Positions 26,804 through 35,436 of a stretch of 64,000 bases of DNA are shown piece by piece. Where the stretch lies: the NCBI GenBank assembly GCA_003021045.1, contig PXRN01000010.1, positions 186,001 to 250,000 of the forward strand, read 5' to 3'. The translations under genes and the position numbers were made by a program. This DNA is from Halobacteriales archaeon QS_4_69_34. Its GTDB lineage: Archaea; Halobacteriota; Halobacteria; Halobacteriales; Halococcaceae. The notes under the pieces were generated by a model. The model was not told where the DNA came from. It saw only the letters and a program-made list of their open reading frames with translations, and made no database searches. Positions within the stretch are counted from its first letter, which is position 1, and each line of letters begins with the position of its first letter.

Positions 26804-28085
26804 GCAGGGCGAGTCCCAGCACTACCCCGAGTCCCGCGATGCCGGCGAGGGTGGCGAACAGCGCCGCCGGCGAGAGGGCATCGAGGAGCACGCCCGCCAG
26901 CGTCGCACCGAGCGCGCCGACGCCGAACACGCCGAGGTAGGTGTAGCCGTAGGAGAGCCCGCGCGTTCCCGGCGGGGTGTACTCCGCGACGGTCGCCTGG
27001 TAGAGGGGCTGGACGGAAAAGAGGGTGAACCCGAGCGCGGCCCCGAGCGCGAGCAGGGGCCCGAGGCCGGCGCGCGCGACCGGCAGGAAGACCACCGCGA
27101 GCGCCGAGAGCACGCCGAAAGCGGCGACGATCGCCCGCTCCGGGCGGATCCGGTCGGTGAGCCGGCCGCCGACGTACTGGCCGAGGACGCCGACCATCAG
27201 GAGGCCGCTGTAGGCGTAGTCGGCGGGCTGGAACTCCCGGCCGGCGAACGTGACGGGCGAGAGCGCCGGCAGGTCGCCGAACAGCGTCGGCAGGAAGGTG
27301 AGTACGCCCCGGTAGTACAGCCCGGAGGCGATCACGACGCCGAAGACGACGGCGAACCAGCCGGCGAACAGCGCCTTCGAGTCGGCGACCAGCTCGGGAA
27401 CCGAGGCGACGCCGCCGGCCCGGGGGCCACCGCCGGCTTCGTCGACGCCGCCGTCGGTCGCGCTCTCGGCGGCGTCGCTCGCCGGAGGGTCGTCGTCGGT
27501 CGCCGCACCGCCGTCGGTCGCGCGCGCGGCGGCCGTCTCGTCGACGTCGATCCCGAGCGCGAGCGCGCCGGCGAGCAGCGCCGGCACGGCGAGCAGCCCG
27601 GCGACGACGTGCCAGTCGAGGACGACCAGAAGGAGGGTCGTCATCAGGGGGCCGAGCGCGATGCCGAGATTGCCGGCCACACCGTGGTAGGCGAAGGCGC
27701 TGCCCCTGGCCTCGACGCCCGTGCTGATGAGCGAGAGCCCCGAGGGGTGATAGACGCTGGCCGCCGTGCCCCAGACGAGGAGCGCGAGCGCGATCACCGG
27801 GAGGCTCGGCGCGAGGCCCAACAGGAGGAAGGCCCCGCCCATACCGAAGAGACAGGCGACGATGAGCCGGTGCGAGCCGACCGCGTCGGCGAGGATCCCG
27901 CCCGGGAGCGCGCCGAGGCCGAACAGCCCGTAGCCCGCGGTCAGCACGAGCCCGAGCAGCGCCGTCCCGACGTCGAACTCGACGAGCCACACGGTCACGA
28001 ACACCGGTAGCGAGAGCTCGTAGGTGTGGACCATCGCGTGGGCGACCGCGACGAGCCCGACGATCGACCGGTCGTTCCCGTTCAC
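26787..28085 (-). CDS. Major facilitator superfamily transporter
   Basis: A 432-residue secondary transporter with about 12 membrane segments and a GTG start. The N-half has AVAHAMVHTYELSLPVFVTVWL and the loop LPGGILADAVGSHRLIVAC. A Gly/Asp/Glu-rich cytoplasmic loop (about residues 185-225) separates the halves, a halophile-style insertion. The C-half ends with FGVGALGATLAGVLLDAL and a Leu/Gly-rich helix. The HTYELSLP start resembles fosmidomycin-resistance-like MFS members, but substrate cannot be assigned. Convergent with and overlapping the DUF3054 gene. Confidence 0.88.
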   Translation of the reverse strand: MNGNDRSIVGLVAVAHAMVHTYELSLPVFVTVWLVEFDVGTALLGLVLTAGYGLFGLGALPGGILADAVGSHRLIVACLFGMGGAFLLLGLAPSLPVIALALLVWGTAASVYHPSGLSLISTGVEARGSAFAYHGVAGNLGIALGPLMTTLLLVVLDWHVVAGLLAVPALLAGALALGIDVDETAAARATDGGAATDDDPPASDAAESATDGGVDEAGGGPRAGGVASVPELVADSKALFAGWFAVVFGVVIASGLYYRGVLTFLPTLFGDLPALSPVTFAGREFQPADYAYSGLLMVGVLGQYVGGRLTDRIRPERAIVAAFGVLSALAVVFLPVARAGLGPLLALGAALGFTLFSVQPLYQATVAEYTPPGTRGLSYGYTYLGVFGVGALGATLAGVLLDALSPAALFATLAGIAGLGVVLGLALLRRGR

Positions 28086-28328
28086 GCCCGACGGTTCGCT
28101 GCCGGCGGTTTGAACCCGTCGATGGCCGGCGTCGCGCCCCGGCGATCGGCCCCGACCAGCGAAACACCCCTCGTGCGCCCGTCCGAGCGCTCACCGAAAG
28201 GGCGCTGTCGGCCGGCGTTCCATAACTTACGACAAATACACGTGAAGGTTCCTTCCGGCCTACTCTTGGCCACTGAACCACTCACCGGAAACACTTATGA
28301 GGGTGTCACACCTACTCGAAGACACCCC

Positions 28329-28538
28329 ATGTCTCGTTACTACGATCTGATCCTCGGGCTCATCCCGGTCGCACTGGGCGGTATCACCACACTGCTCGCC
28401 ACCATCGGGGTTTCGCTGACCGCCGCGGTTCCGATCGCGGCCGCCGTCGCGGCCGGCCTCATCGGTCACGGGGTACTCGTCAACGCACCGATCGACGGGA
28501 CCGAATCGGCGGTTCCACCGGCCAACGCCGCCGACTGA
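28329..28538 (+). CDS. Small haloarchaeal membrane protein
   Basis: A 69-residue protein with two hydrophobic helices: YYDLILGLIPVALGGITTLLATIG and the Ala/Val-rich LTAAVPIAAAVAAGLIGHGVLV. It ends in a short Ser/Pro/Asp tail. The upstream ACACTTATGAGG (around 28288-28299) can serve as TATA element. No function is known to me. Confidence 0.7.
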   Translation: MSRYYDLILGLIPVALGGITTLLATIGVSLTAAVPIAAAVAAGLIGHGVLVNAPIDGTESAVPPANAAD

Positions 28539-28713
28539 GCCCGTCTTCGTCTTCCAGCAACGAACTCCCGCGCCGGTCCCGCATCCGGTCGTTTCCGCCG
28601 GTGGTTTCGTCGTCCGTCGCCGCCCGCGAACGTGCCCGTCGCGGCCAGTGTGCGCCCGAGGAGCACGCGAAAAGGACGTGCCGATGATCGTCCGAGAGAG
28701 CGCAGCGAGCGCG

Positions 28714-29172
28714 TCAGTCGGCCCCGCTGGATCCGCCGGTCCCAGTTCTCACTCTCCCCTCGGCGTCGAGCAGCGCGCACGCGTCGGCCTCGGGTGCGAA
28801 ACAGTCCGGACACTGTGGCTCGCGGTCGATGATCGTGTCCAGACGCTCGGCGACCGTCTCGTCGATCACTCCTTCCAGCTGTCTGGCCTCCGTGCGGAAC
28901 TCCCCGACGTCGAGCACCTCGAACAGGAACCGCTCGATGATGCAGTAGGTCTGGAGCGACTCGCGGGCGCTCTCGATGCCCTCGTCGGTGAGGGTCACCC
29001 CTTTGTACTTCTCGTGCTCGCAGAGCCCGCGGGTTTCGAGCTTGCCGATCATCTCGTTGGCGCTCGCCGGACTCACGTCGAGGCGCTCGGCGAGCGTGCC
29101 CGTCGCGGCCGGGCCGTCCTCGACGCGCTGGAGGAGGTAGATCGCCTTGAGGTACTGCTCGGCCGTGTTCAC
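28714..29172 (-). CDS. sirR: DtxR/SirR-family metal-dependent regulator
   Basis: A 152-residue iron- or manganese-responsive repressor. The winged helix is AEQYLKAIYLLQRVEDGPAAT followed by LAERLDVSPASANEMIGKLETRG, and the dimerisation region is RFLFEVLDVGEFRTEARQLEG with metal-ligand Glu/Cys/His positions. The C-terminus has CPDCFAPEADAC, a possible extra metal site. Two in-frame GTG starts are close together. GAGGTG, a Shine-Dalgarno-like sequence, covers the first, so I chose the second at 29172 (VNTAEQYL). It sits beside a ferritin-like gene on the same strand, fitting iron homeostasis. Confidence 0.87.
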   Translation of the reverse strand: MNTAEQYLKAIYLLQRVEDGPAATGTLAERLDVSPASANEMIGKLETRGLCEHEKYKGVTLTDEGIESARESLQTYCIIERFLFEVLDVGEFRTEARQLEGVIDETVAERLDTIIDREPQCPDCFAPEADACALLDAEGRVRTGTGGSSGAD

Positions 29173-29287
29173 CGGAACCACCTCGCGTGGCGACGGCGAG
29201 TTCGAAACGGCGAGACCGGTTCAGCGTTCACGCGGCTCCCGTCCTCCCGGTGGGCGGACGTCCCGAGCGGCTCCGCTGGCTCGGCGT

Positions 29288-29773
29288 TCATGTTCGCGTC
29301 TCCATGAGCCGCGTGACCTCCTCTGCGCCGTCTGCCTCCTCGGCGCGAATCTCGGCGAGCGTCTCCAGCAACCGGTCGCGCTCGATACCGAACGCCGCCT
29401 CGCTCCCCTCGATGGCGGCGATGAGGTCGTCGTAGAACTTGTAAGCCGTCTCCTCGTTGCACAGCTGATCGTAGAGCACGCCGTCGGTGTCTTCCTCGTT
29501 TCCGTAGCGTTCGGCGACGAGTGGCTCGATTCGCTCGAAGGGGATCTGCTCGGCGTCGAGTGCCTCGACCAGCGCCGACAGTCGGTCGCGGTGCTCGGCC
29601 GACTCCTCGGCGGCGTGTTCGAGCAGCGCCTCGATTTCGGGGTCGACTGCCGTTTCGTCGAGCAGCTGGTACTGCTGGTGAGCGCGCGCCTCGACGACCT
29701 CCTCCAGGACGACGCCGATCTGGAGGAGCCGCGCGAGCTGATGGTCGGAGGCGACCGGCTGGGTGAGGCTCAC
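29288..29773 (-). CDS. Ferritin-like domain protein
   Basis: A 161-residue four-helix protein of the ferritin/rubrerythrin superfamily, with a GTG start. Candidate diiron ligands lie in EEVVEARAHQQY, HAAEESAEHRDRL, NEETAYKFYDDLIAAIE and the last helix LAEIRAEEADGAEE, in the E...ExxH pattern. There is no rubredoxin domain. It is immediately upstream (same strand) of the DtxR-type regulator, with a 115-bp gap, suggesting co-regulated iron storage or oxidative-stress defence. Confidence 0.8.
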   Translation of the reverse strand: MSLTQPVASDHQLARLLQIGVVLEEVVEARAHQQYQLLDETAVDPEIEALLEHAAEESAEHRDRLSALVEALDAEQIPFERIEPLVAERYGNEEDTDGVLYDQLCNEETAYKFYDDLIAAIEGSEAAFGIERDRLLETLAEIRAEEADGAEEVTRLMETRT

Positions 29774-29936
29774 GTCGCCGGGCTCCGTGCGTGGGGGTTC
29801 GCCATTCTCGCTCTCGGCCCTACTGGGGAACGCGCCGGCTTAAACGGTTTGCCCGATCGGCCGCGCGTCGCCGACCGATACTGCCGACGCGAAAAGGGAC
29901 CGAACCCTGATGCCGCCGCCGACGAACTCTCCCTCT

Positions 29937-31085
29937 ATGGGCCTCGCGGAGGAGTTCAGGAACTATGCAGCGTGGGCAGAGGGGGCCACACCGCTGTACG
30001 CGCGTCTGGCTCGGGACACTGCCGACGATCCGGCGCTACTCGACCTCGCCGCGGGCGCACCCGCGGGACAGCCGGCCCCGCAGCTCCTCCTCGCCGCCGT
30101 CCACTCGCTGCTGCTCGCCAGCTCCGAGCACCCGCTCGCGGAGCACTACCCGACGTGCGCCGACGGCTCCACGGACGAGCGTCGGACGGCTGAATGCTCC
30201 ACTACTAATGATGCTTCCACCCGCGGCCCCGCGACGGTCGACCCGTTTCCGACTTTCCGGGAGTTCTGTCTTGAACGCGGGGACGCGATCCGCGAAATCG
30301 TCGGCACGCGGCGCGTCCAGACGAACGCCGTCGGTCGCTCGGCAGTACTCCTGCCGGCGTTCGAGCACGTCGTCCACGAGGCGCGACGCGCCTCGGGACG
30401 GGGAGCGGCGTCCCCGCGAGCCCGCGAGAGTGGTGGAGAACCGCTCGCGCTCGTCGAGATCGGGACGAGTGCCGGACTCAATCTCTACTGGGACCGTTTC
30501 CGCTACGAGTACGCAGGTCGCGGTCGCTACGGCGACCCCGGTTCACCCGTACGGATCGAGTCGGCGGTGCGGGGCGACGCCGATCCGCCCCTGCCTGACC
30601 CCACTCCATCGGTTACTTCCCGACTCGGGATCGACCGCCACCCGCTCGATGCGACCGACCCCGACGACCGGTGCTGGCTGCGGGCGCTGGTCCCCCCGGA
30701 TCACGCCGAGCGCCACGAGCGCCTCGCGGCCGCCCTCGAACTCGTCGCCGAGGACCCGCCCGCGCTCGTCGCCGGCGACGCCCTCGACGTGCTCCCGAGC
30801 GTGCTCGACGATGCGCCCGCGAACGCGGCCCTCTGTGTGTTCAGCACTCTCACGCTCTATCAGCTGGGTGAGGCGAAGATCGAACGGCTGAGGGATCTCC
30901 TCGCGGCGCACAGCCACGAGCGCACGGTCCACTGGCTCTCGGGCGATCCCAGTGTGGATACTGATGCGCCGGCCTACCGGCACGTCGTCCTCTCGAACGG
31001 CAAGGCGACCGAGATCCGACTGGCCGCGTTCGAGGCTTACGGCCGCTGGATCGAGTGGCTGGCTAGCGACGCGGCCATAGGGTGA
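29937..31085 (+). CDS. DUF2332 family protein
   Basis: A 382-residue protein of the DUF2332 family, cytosolic and without a known reaction. The segment LVEIGTSAGLNLYWDRFRYEY has a Rossmann-like glycine turn reminiscent of methyltransferases. Other motifs are GIDRHPLDATDPDDRCWLRAL, a VVAGDAL-like ALVAGDALDVLPSVL, and VFSTLTLYQL. Two ATGs nine codons apart are possible; I chose the downstream one (MGLAEEFRNYAAWAEG), which matches the family start. An acidic/Thr-rich loop at 75-105 is probably a halophile insertion. Confidence 0.8.
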   Translation: MGLAEEFRNYAAWAEGATPLYARLARDTADDPALLDLAAGAPAGQPAPQLLLAAVHSLLLASSEHPLAEHYPTCADGSTDERRTAECSTTNDASTRGPATVDPFPTFREFCLERGDAIREIVGTRRVQTNAVGRSAVLLPAFEHVVHEARRASGRGAASPRARESGGEPLALVEIGTSAGLNLYWDRFRYEYAGRGRYGDPGSPVRIESAVRGDADPPLPDPTPSVTSRLGIDRHPLDATDPDDRCWLRALVPPDHAERHERLAAALELVAEDPPALVAGDALDVLPSVLDDAPANAALCVFSTLTLYQLGEAKIERLRDLLAAHSHERTVHWLSGDPSVDTDAPAYRHVVLSNGKATEIRLAAFEAYGRWIEWLASDAAIG

Positions 31086-31133
31086 GATGCAGCTACGGAT
31101 GGAGGAGCGGGTGCGATGCCGACTGCCGGCCTT

Positions 31134-32402
31134 TCAGCTCCGCAAGCGCTCGCCGACGAGCCCGTCGAGGTCTTCGCGGAACTCCTCGACGTCGATCTCC
31201 TCTAGCACCGGAACGAAAAATCCCTCGACGAGCATGTTCCGTGCGCGCCGCGGGTCCACCCCGCGAGAGGTCATATAGAAGAGGTCCTCGGCGTCGACCT
31301 GTCCGACGGTCGCGGAGTGGGAGGCCTCGGTGTCGTGGTTGTTGATGATCAGCTTCGGGGAGGCGTCGGCCTCGCTCTCGTCGGAGAGCATGAGGGTGTT
31401 CTCGCGCTGGTAGGAGCTCGTGTTCCACGCGCTCGGTCCGACGTCCTGGACGCCCTCGTAGACCGAGCGGGCGACGTCGTCGAGCACGCCCCGCGTGACG
31501 AGGTCGGCGGTGGTGTGCTCGGCCTCGTGCCACACTCTGGAGGCGACATCGAAGTGCTGGTCGCCGTGGCCGAAGAAGGCCCCGACGATCTTCGTCTCCG
31601 AGGCCTCCCCGAGGAGGCGGGTCTCGACCGACGATTTGGTGAGCCGGGAGCCGAAATTCCCCTCGATCCAGTTGACGGTCGCGTAGGTGTCGGCGTGGCC
31701 GCGCTTGAGCGTGTAGTCGTAGGTCTCCGCCGAGAGGTTCTGGAGCGAGCCGTACTGGACGTGGGAGTTCTCGCCGGCGTCGACCTCGACGAGCCCCGAG
31801 TAGTAGCGCTCGCCCTCCACCTCGTCTCGCGGCTCGTCCCGCTCGCCGCTCGACCGTCCCGAGGCGCGTTGCGCCTCGCTGTCGCCGGTCGTCTGCCGTT
31901 CGAGGATCGTCACCGAGCTCGATTTTTCAGTAATGACGAGCGTGTAGTTGAACAGCGACCGCGAGTTCATCCGCGTCCGGATGGTGACGTCCTCGGCGTC
32001 CACCCCTTCGGGGACGTACACCACCGTCCCGGTCGAGAACAGCGCCGTCGAGAGCGCCGTCAGGTAGTTCTCCTGGGGGTCGATCACGGAGCCGAAGGCC
32101 TCCCGGACGAGCTCCTCGCGCTCGGCGAGTGCCTCCCGGATCGACAGCACCTCGACCTCCTCGGGGCCGACCTGGTCCTTCTCCTCGGCCGCGTTCAGCG
32201 GATCGACGAGCGACTCGAAGTCGAGCTCGTGGAGGTTCGTCCAGCTGCGTCCCGGGGTGCGGATGACGTCGGGCATGTCGAGCCCGTCGAGTGCGTCGAG
32301 GGCGTCGAGACGGCGCTCCAGCAGCCAGTCGGGTTCGTCGAGGCCCTCGGAAATCTCCCGCACCTGCTCCTCGGTGAGGTTCGCGCGTACCTGCGTGCTC
32401 AT
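31134..32402 (-). CDS. sufD: Fe-S cluster assembly protein SufD
   Basis: A 422-residue component of the SufBC2D scaffold that builds iron-sulfur clusters. The start ATG at 32400-32402 gives MSTQVRANLTEEQVREISEG. The family C-terminus is present: SSYQRENTLMLSDESEADASPKLIINNHDTEASHSATVGQVD (key motif NNHDTEASHSAT), then EDLFYMTSRGVDPRRARNMLVEGFF. A hydrophilic Arg/Glu/Ser loop interrupts the beta-helix near residues 165-185. It is 1.5 kb from sufB, separated by a cold-shock gene and two plus-strand small genes. Confidence 0.94.
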   Translation of the reverse strand: MSTQVRANLTEEQVREISEGLDEPDWLLERRLDALDALDGLDMPDVIRTPGRSWTNLHELDFESLVDPLNAAEEKDQVGPEEVEVLSIREALAEREELVREAFGSVIDPQENYLTALSTALFSTGTVVYVPEGVDAEDVTIRTRMNSRSLFNYTLVITEKSSSVTILERQTTGDSEAQRASGRSSGERDEPRDEVEGERYYSGLVEVDAGENSHVQYGSLQNLSAETYDYTLKRGHADTYATVNWIEGNFGSRLTKSSVETRLLGEASETKIVGAFFGHGDQHFDVASRVWHEAEHTTADLVTRGVLDDVARSVYEGVQDVGPSAWNTSSYQRENTLMLSDESEADASPKLIINNHDTEASHSATVGQVDAEDLFYMTSRGVDPRRARNMLVEGFFVPVLEEIDVEEFREDLDGLVGERLRS

Positions 32403-32980
32403 TGCTACACGCAAGTGCCCACAGGTAGTAGGGTCTTCGGATTGCGCCCGAGGTGTCGATCCTGTCGGGTCGGTCTCGCCGGCGTCGGTCCCGTTGGTGG
32501 AGGGCGATGTCGAACGCGAAGGGCGGATCGGTGCTGTGTGAATCCGCCAGCGTTGACGGACTCGTCCAGTCGGCGGCTTCGTCGTCGGTGAACCACCCGA
32601 TGATCGCATCGCGCTGACTCGGCATGCCGGTGGGCTGCTTCGCCGTGGAGGCGCGGACGGAGGTGGCGCGGGAGCCATCCTTTGGAGTGGTCTCGGTTAC
32701 CGGACTCGCTGTAATAAGTGATCGAGGGTTCTCTACAGGCTCTTTACAGTCGTAGTGGCCGGCGGGCGTGACGCTGCATCCTCCGACACTCAGTGGCGTA
32801 TCGACTGCTCAACGGGGAGAGCAACACTGTAAGACGTACCGGAGCGTCTCCGGCACGCGACGATCAAGACGACCGGGCGGGGTGTATCCGGAGTTCGATC
32901 GGGTTCGAGGCCGTCGCTCTCGGGGGAGCTAAAAAGTGGCTCTCGACCGGTTCTGTCCGTTCGATCGAGGGGCCCGGGAG
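32403..32980. other. Intergenic region upstream of sufD
   Basis: These 578 bp between csp and sufD contain no supported gene. A short acidic frame on the minus strand (start near 32625) is not recognised and overlaps sufD. Near 32836-32856 is a hairpin, CCGGAG-CGT-CTCCGG, with outer CGT/ACG pairs. GTAATAAGTG near 32711 and AGCTAAAAAG near 32927 are the only AT-rich spots. The region must hold the promoter of sufD if that gene is transcribed independently. Confidence 0.4.
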
Positions 32981-33175
32981 TTAGACGCGGGTGAGCTGAG
33001 CCGCTCGGGGGCCTTTTTGAGCCTGTTCGATAGTGAATTCGACTTCGGTTCCCTCTTCGAGATCGTCGCCGCCGACGTCTTCCATGTGGAAGAAGACGTC
33101 GTCGTCGGAGTCCTCAGTGTCGATGAAACCGTATCCGCCCATCTGGTTGAAGAAATCAACCGTGCCTTCTGACAT
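32981..33175 (-). CDS. cspA: Cold-shock domain protein
   Basis: A 64-residue single-stranded nucleic-acid-binding OB-fold protein. It shows the RNP1-like GGYGFIDTEDSDDDVFFHMED (RNP1 YGFI, RNP2 VFFHM), then EEGTEVEFTIEQAQKGPRAAQLTRV. The acidic substitutions are typical of haloarchaeal Csp proteins. The start ATG 33173-33175 gives MSEGTVDFFNQ. It sits between sufB and sufD, divergent from a zinc-ribbon gene. Confidence 0.93.
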   Translation of the reverse strand: MSEGTVDFFNQMGGYGFIDTEDSDDDVFFHMEDVGGDDLEEGTEVEFTIEQAQKGPRAAQLTRV

Positions 33176-33354
33176 TGCATCCGAAGATAGCAGCGGTCGA
33201 CGTATAACGCTTCCGAGAGTCACGATACCACGACCGTCGGTGGTGGGACGATCCGTAGAGGGAGGACGTCCTCGTCTCGCCTCGTCGGTGGCGAGCTCGG
33301 AGAGCACGTACAGCTGGCGAACGGTTATCACGGTCGGTCGCCTCCCATATATGG

Positions 33355-33546
33355 ATGAGTGGAATCTTCACGAAACTCGGACGGCAGGTCGAGCAGTTCA
33401 AGCAGGACGTGGATACGGCTGCGGCGGAGAACGCGGACTACGAGTGTCCGGCGTGTGAAACACGGTTCGTCGTCGAACACGAGGAGTGTTCGAACTGTGG
33501 GTCGGCGGAGATAGCACCGAGGGAACCCAAACAGGAGTCGGAGTGA
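33355..33546 (+). CDS. Small zinc-ribbon protein
   Basis: A 63-residue protein with a predicted N-terminal amphipathic helix (MSGIFTKLGRQVEQFKQDVD) and a four-cysteine zinc ribbon, YECPACETRFVVEHEECSNCG. Such proteins are widespread in haloarchaea with unknown role; protein or RNA contacts are plausible. Its stop overlaps the GTG start of the next gene (GTGA), so the two are likely translated together. Confidence 0.82.
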   Translation: MSGIFTKLGRQVEQFKQDVDTAAAENADYECPACETRFVVEHEECSNCGSAEIAPREPKQESE

Positions 33547-33845
33547 CTCCACGAGTAGCTGTGACCGACGCCGCCGACACCGGCCCGCTCCCGGCGAGCG
33601 CGAACGAACACATCACCGAGAACCCGACCGCGACGCCCGACGAAGTGCTCCGCGAGGCCGGCCTCGACGAGTCCCGGCGCGAGCAGGTCGAACACCTGTG
33701 TGCCGTCACCCGGTTCACGCTGTACCAGTGCGAGGACGGCGTCTCCGATGCGCTTGACGACCTCGTCGCCGAGGGGACCGTCGAATGGAAGGAGATCGAG
33801 CGAGGGGACGGCGAACCGGACGTCTACTACCGGCTCGCTGATTGA
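33543..33845 (+). CDS. Conserved small protein translationally coupled to zinc ribbon
   Basis: A 100-residue acidic protein. The GTG at 33543 overlaps the preceding stop as GTGA and follows a GGAG sequence, which decides the start; a second GTG at 33561 is possible. Helical segments TPDEVLREAGLDESRREQVEHL and LYQCEDGVSDALDDLVAEGTVEWKEIE followed by PDVYYRL suggest a degenerate winged-helix or small alpha/beta fold. I do not recognise the family. Context with a zinc ribbon hints at a two-protein module. Confidence 0.65.
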   Translation: MTPRVAVTDAADTGPLPASANEHITENPTATPDEVLREAGLDESRREQVEHLCAVTRFTLYQCEDGVSDALDDLVAEGTVEWKEIERGDGEPDVYYRLAD

Positions 33846-33887
33846 CGCCCGCTGCGCCGGATCACCCGAAATCGACGTGGGGTCGGA

Positions 33888-35321
33888 CTACCCGAGACTG
33901 CCTTCCATTTCGAGCTCGATCAGCCGGTTGAGCTCGACCGCGTACTCGATGGGCAGCTCCTCGGTGATGGGCTCGATGAAGCCCGCGACGATCATCTGTT
34001 TCGCGTCGTCGTCGTCCAGCCCCCGGCTCTGGAGGTAGAAGACGTCCTCGTCGCCGATCTTCCCGACGGTGGCCTCGTGGGCGACGTCGACCTTCGATTC
34101 CTCGATCTCCATGTACGGCATCGTGTCCGACGTGGACTCGTTGTCGAACATCAGCGCGTCGCACTCCACACTGGTACTGGAGTCCTCCGCGCCGTCGGCG
34201 ATGTGGACCAGTCCCCGGTAGTTGGTGCGGCCGCCGTCCTTCGAGATCGACTTCGACTCGATGGTGGACTTGGTGTCGGGCGCGTTGTGGTAGACCTTCG
34301 CGCCGGTGTCGATGTTCTGGCCCTCGCCCGCGAAGGCGATCGTGATGTGGTTGTCCGTCGCGCCGCGGCCCTTGAGGATCGTACAGGGATAGAGCATCGT
34401 GGCCTTCGAGCCCATCGAGCCCGAGACCCACTCCATCGTGGCGTTCTCTCCGGCGATGGCGCGTTTGGTGTTGAGATTGTAGGTGTTCTTCGACCAGTTC
34501 TGGACCGTGGAGTACTGGACGTGAGCGTCCTCCTCGACGAACACCTCGACACAGCCCGAGTGGAGGTTGAACTTCGAGTACTTCGGGGCCGAACAGCCCT
34601 CGATGTAGTGGACCTCCGAACCCGCTTCGGCGACGATGAGCGTGTGCTCGAACTGGCCCATCCCCTCCGAGTTCATCCGGAAGTACGCCTGCACGGGCAT
34701 CTCCACCGTCACGTCTTCGGGCACGTAGACGAACGAACCGCCCGACCAGATCGCGCCGTGCAGCGCCGCGAACTTGTTGTCGCTCGGCGGCACGCACTTC
34801 GTCATGAAGTACTCCTCGACGATCTCGGGGTGTTCCTGGACCGCCTCGTCCATGTCACAGAAGACCACGCCCTTCTCCTGCCAGCGCTCCTGCATGTTCT
34901 GGTAGACGACCTCCGACTCGTACTGGGCTCCCACGCCCGACAGCGAGTTCTTCTCGGCTTCGGGGATGCCGAGCTTGTCGAAGGTGTCCTTGATTTCCTC
35001 GGGAAGCTCCGTCCAGTCGTCGACGCCGCCGCGGACGTCGGTGTCCGGCCGGATGTAGGGGACGATCTCCGCGATGTCGACCTCCGAGAGGTCGGGCTGG
35101 CCGGGCCAGTCGGTCGGCATCGGCATCGCGTGGAACTGCCGGAGCGCGCGCAGGCGGCGTTCGAGCATCCAGTCGGGCTCGCCCTTGTCCTCGCTTATCA
35201 GGCGGATGGTCTCCTCGTCGAGCTCGCCCTTCTCGGCGCGGAACGCCGAGGACTCCTCTTTTTTGAACTCGAAGCGTGCCTCCGTGTTGGTCTCGTGCAG
35301 CTGGTCTTGTTCTGAGCTCAT
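33888..35321 (-). CDS. sufB: Fe-S cluster assembly protein SufB
   Basis: A 477-residue core scaffold subunit of the SUF system. It carries GVGAQYESEVVYQNM, the beta-helix region with HYIEGCSAPKYSKFNLHSGCVEVFVEEDAHVQYSTVQNW (key GCSAP and VQYSTVQNWSKN), and the C-terminal EESKVDVAHEATVGKIGDEDVFYLQSRGLD (conserved Glu/His for cluster formation). N-terminal FEFKKEES is charged. It follows sufC by 115 bp on the same strand. SufB plus SufD form the SufC-bound scaffold. Confidence 0.96.
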   Translation of the reverse strand: MSSEQDQLHETNTEARFEFKKEESSAFRAEKGELDEETIRLISEDKGEPDWMLERRLRALRQFHAMPMPTDWPGQPDLSEVDIAEIVPYIRPDTDVRGGVDDWTELPEEIKDTFDKLGIPEAEKNSLSGVGAQYESEVVYQNMQERWQEKGVVFCDMDEAVQEHPEIVEEYFMTKCVPPSDNKFAALHGAIWSGGSFVYVPEDVTVEMPVQAYFRMNSEGMGQFEHTLIVAEAGSEVHYIEGCSAPKYSKFNLHSGCVEVFVEEDAHVQYSTVQNWSKNTYNLNTKRAIAGENATMEWVSGSMGSKATMLYPCTILKGRGATDNHITIAFAGEGQNIDTGAKVYHNAPDTKSTIESKSISKDGGRTNYRGLVHIADGAEDSSTSVECDALMFDNESTSDTMPYMEIEESKVDVAHEATVGKIGDEDVFYLQSRGLDDDDAKQMIVAGFIEPITEELPIEYAVELNRLIELEMEGSLG

Positions 35322-35436
35322 GGTAATGCCGTGGTGGTTTCTTGGAGTCGAAGCCTTATCAGGATTCGCTTCGCGCCCGTCGCGTGGGATCCTCTCGTCC
35401 TTCCGTCCGGGTTCGATTGCGTCGGGCCGGTCGGCC

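Noticed and set aside
28095-28130. A GGGTTCAAACC-type sequence on the minus strand resembling a tRNA T-arm
   Set aside because: Only a 3-bp stem can form and no acceptor, D or anticodon arms are present.
31927-32625. An acidic minus-strand start, MPSQRDAIIGWFTDDEAADW, upstream of sufD
   Set aside because: It continues out of frame through sufD with Arg-rich sequence. A very short gene ending before sufD would need an earlier stop, which is absent.
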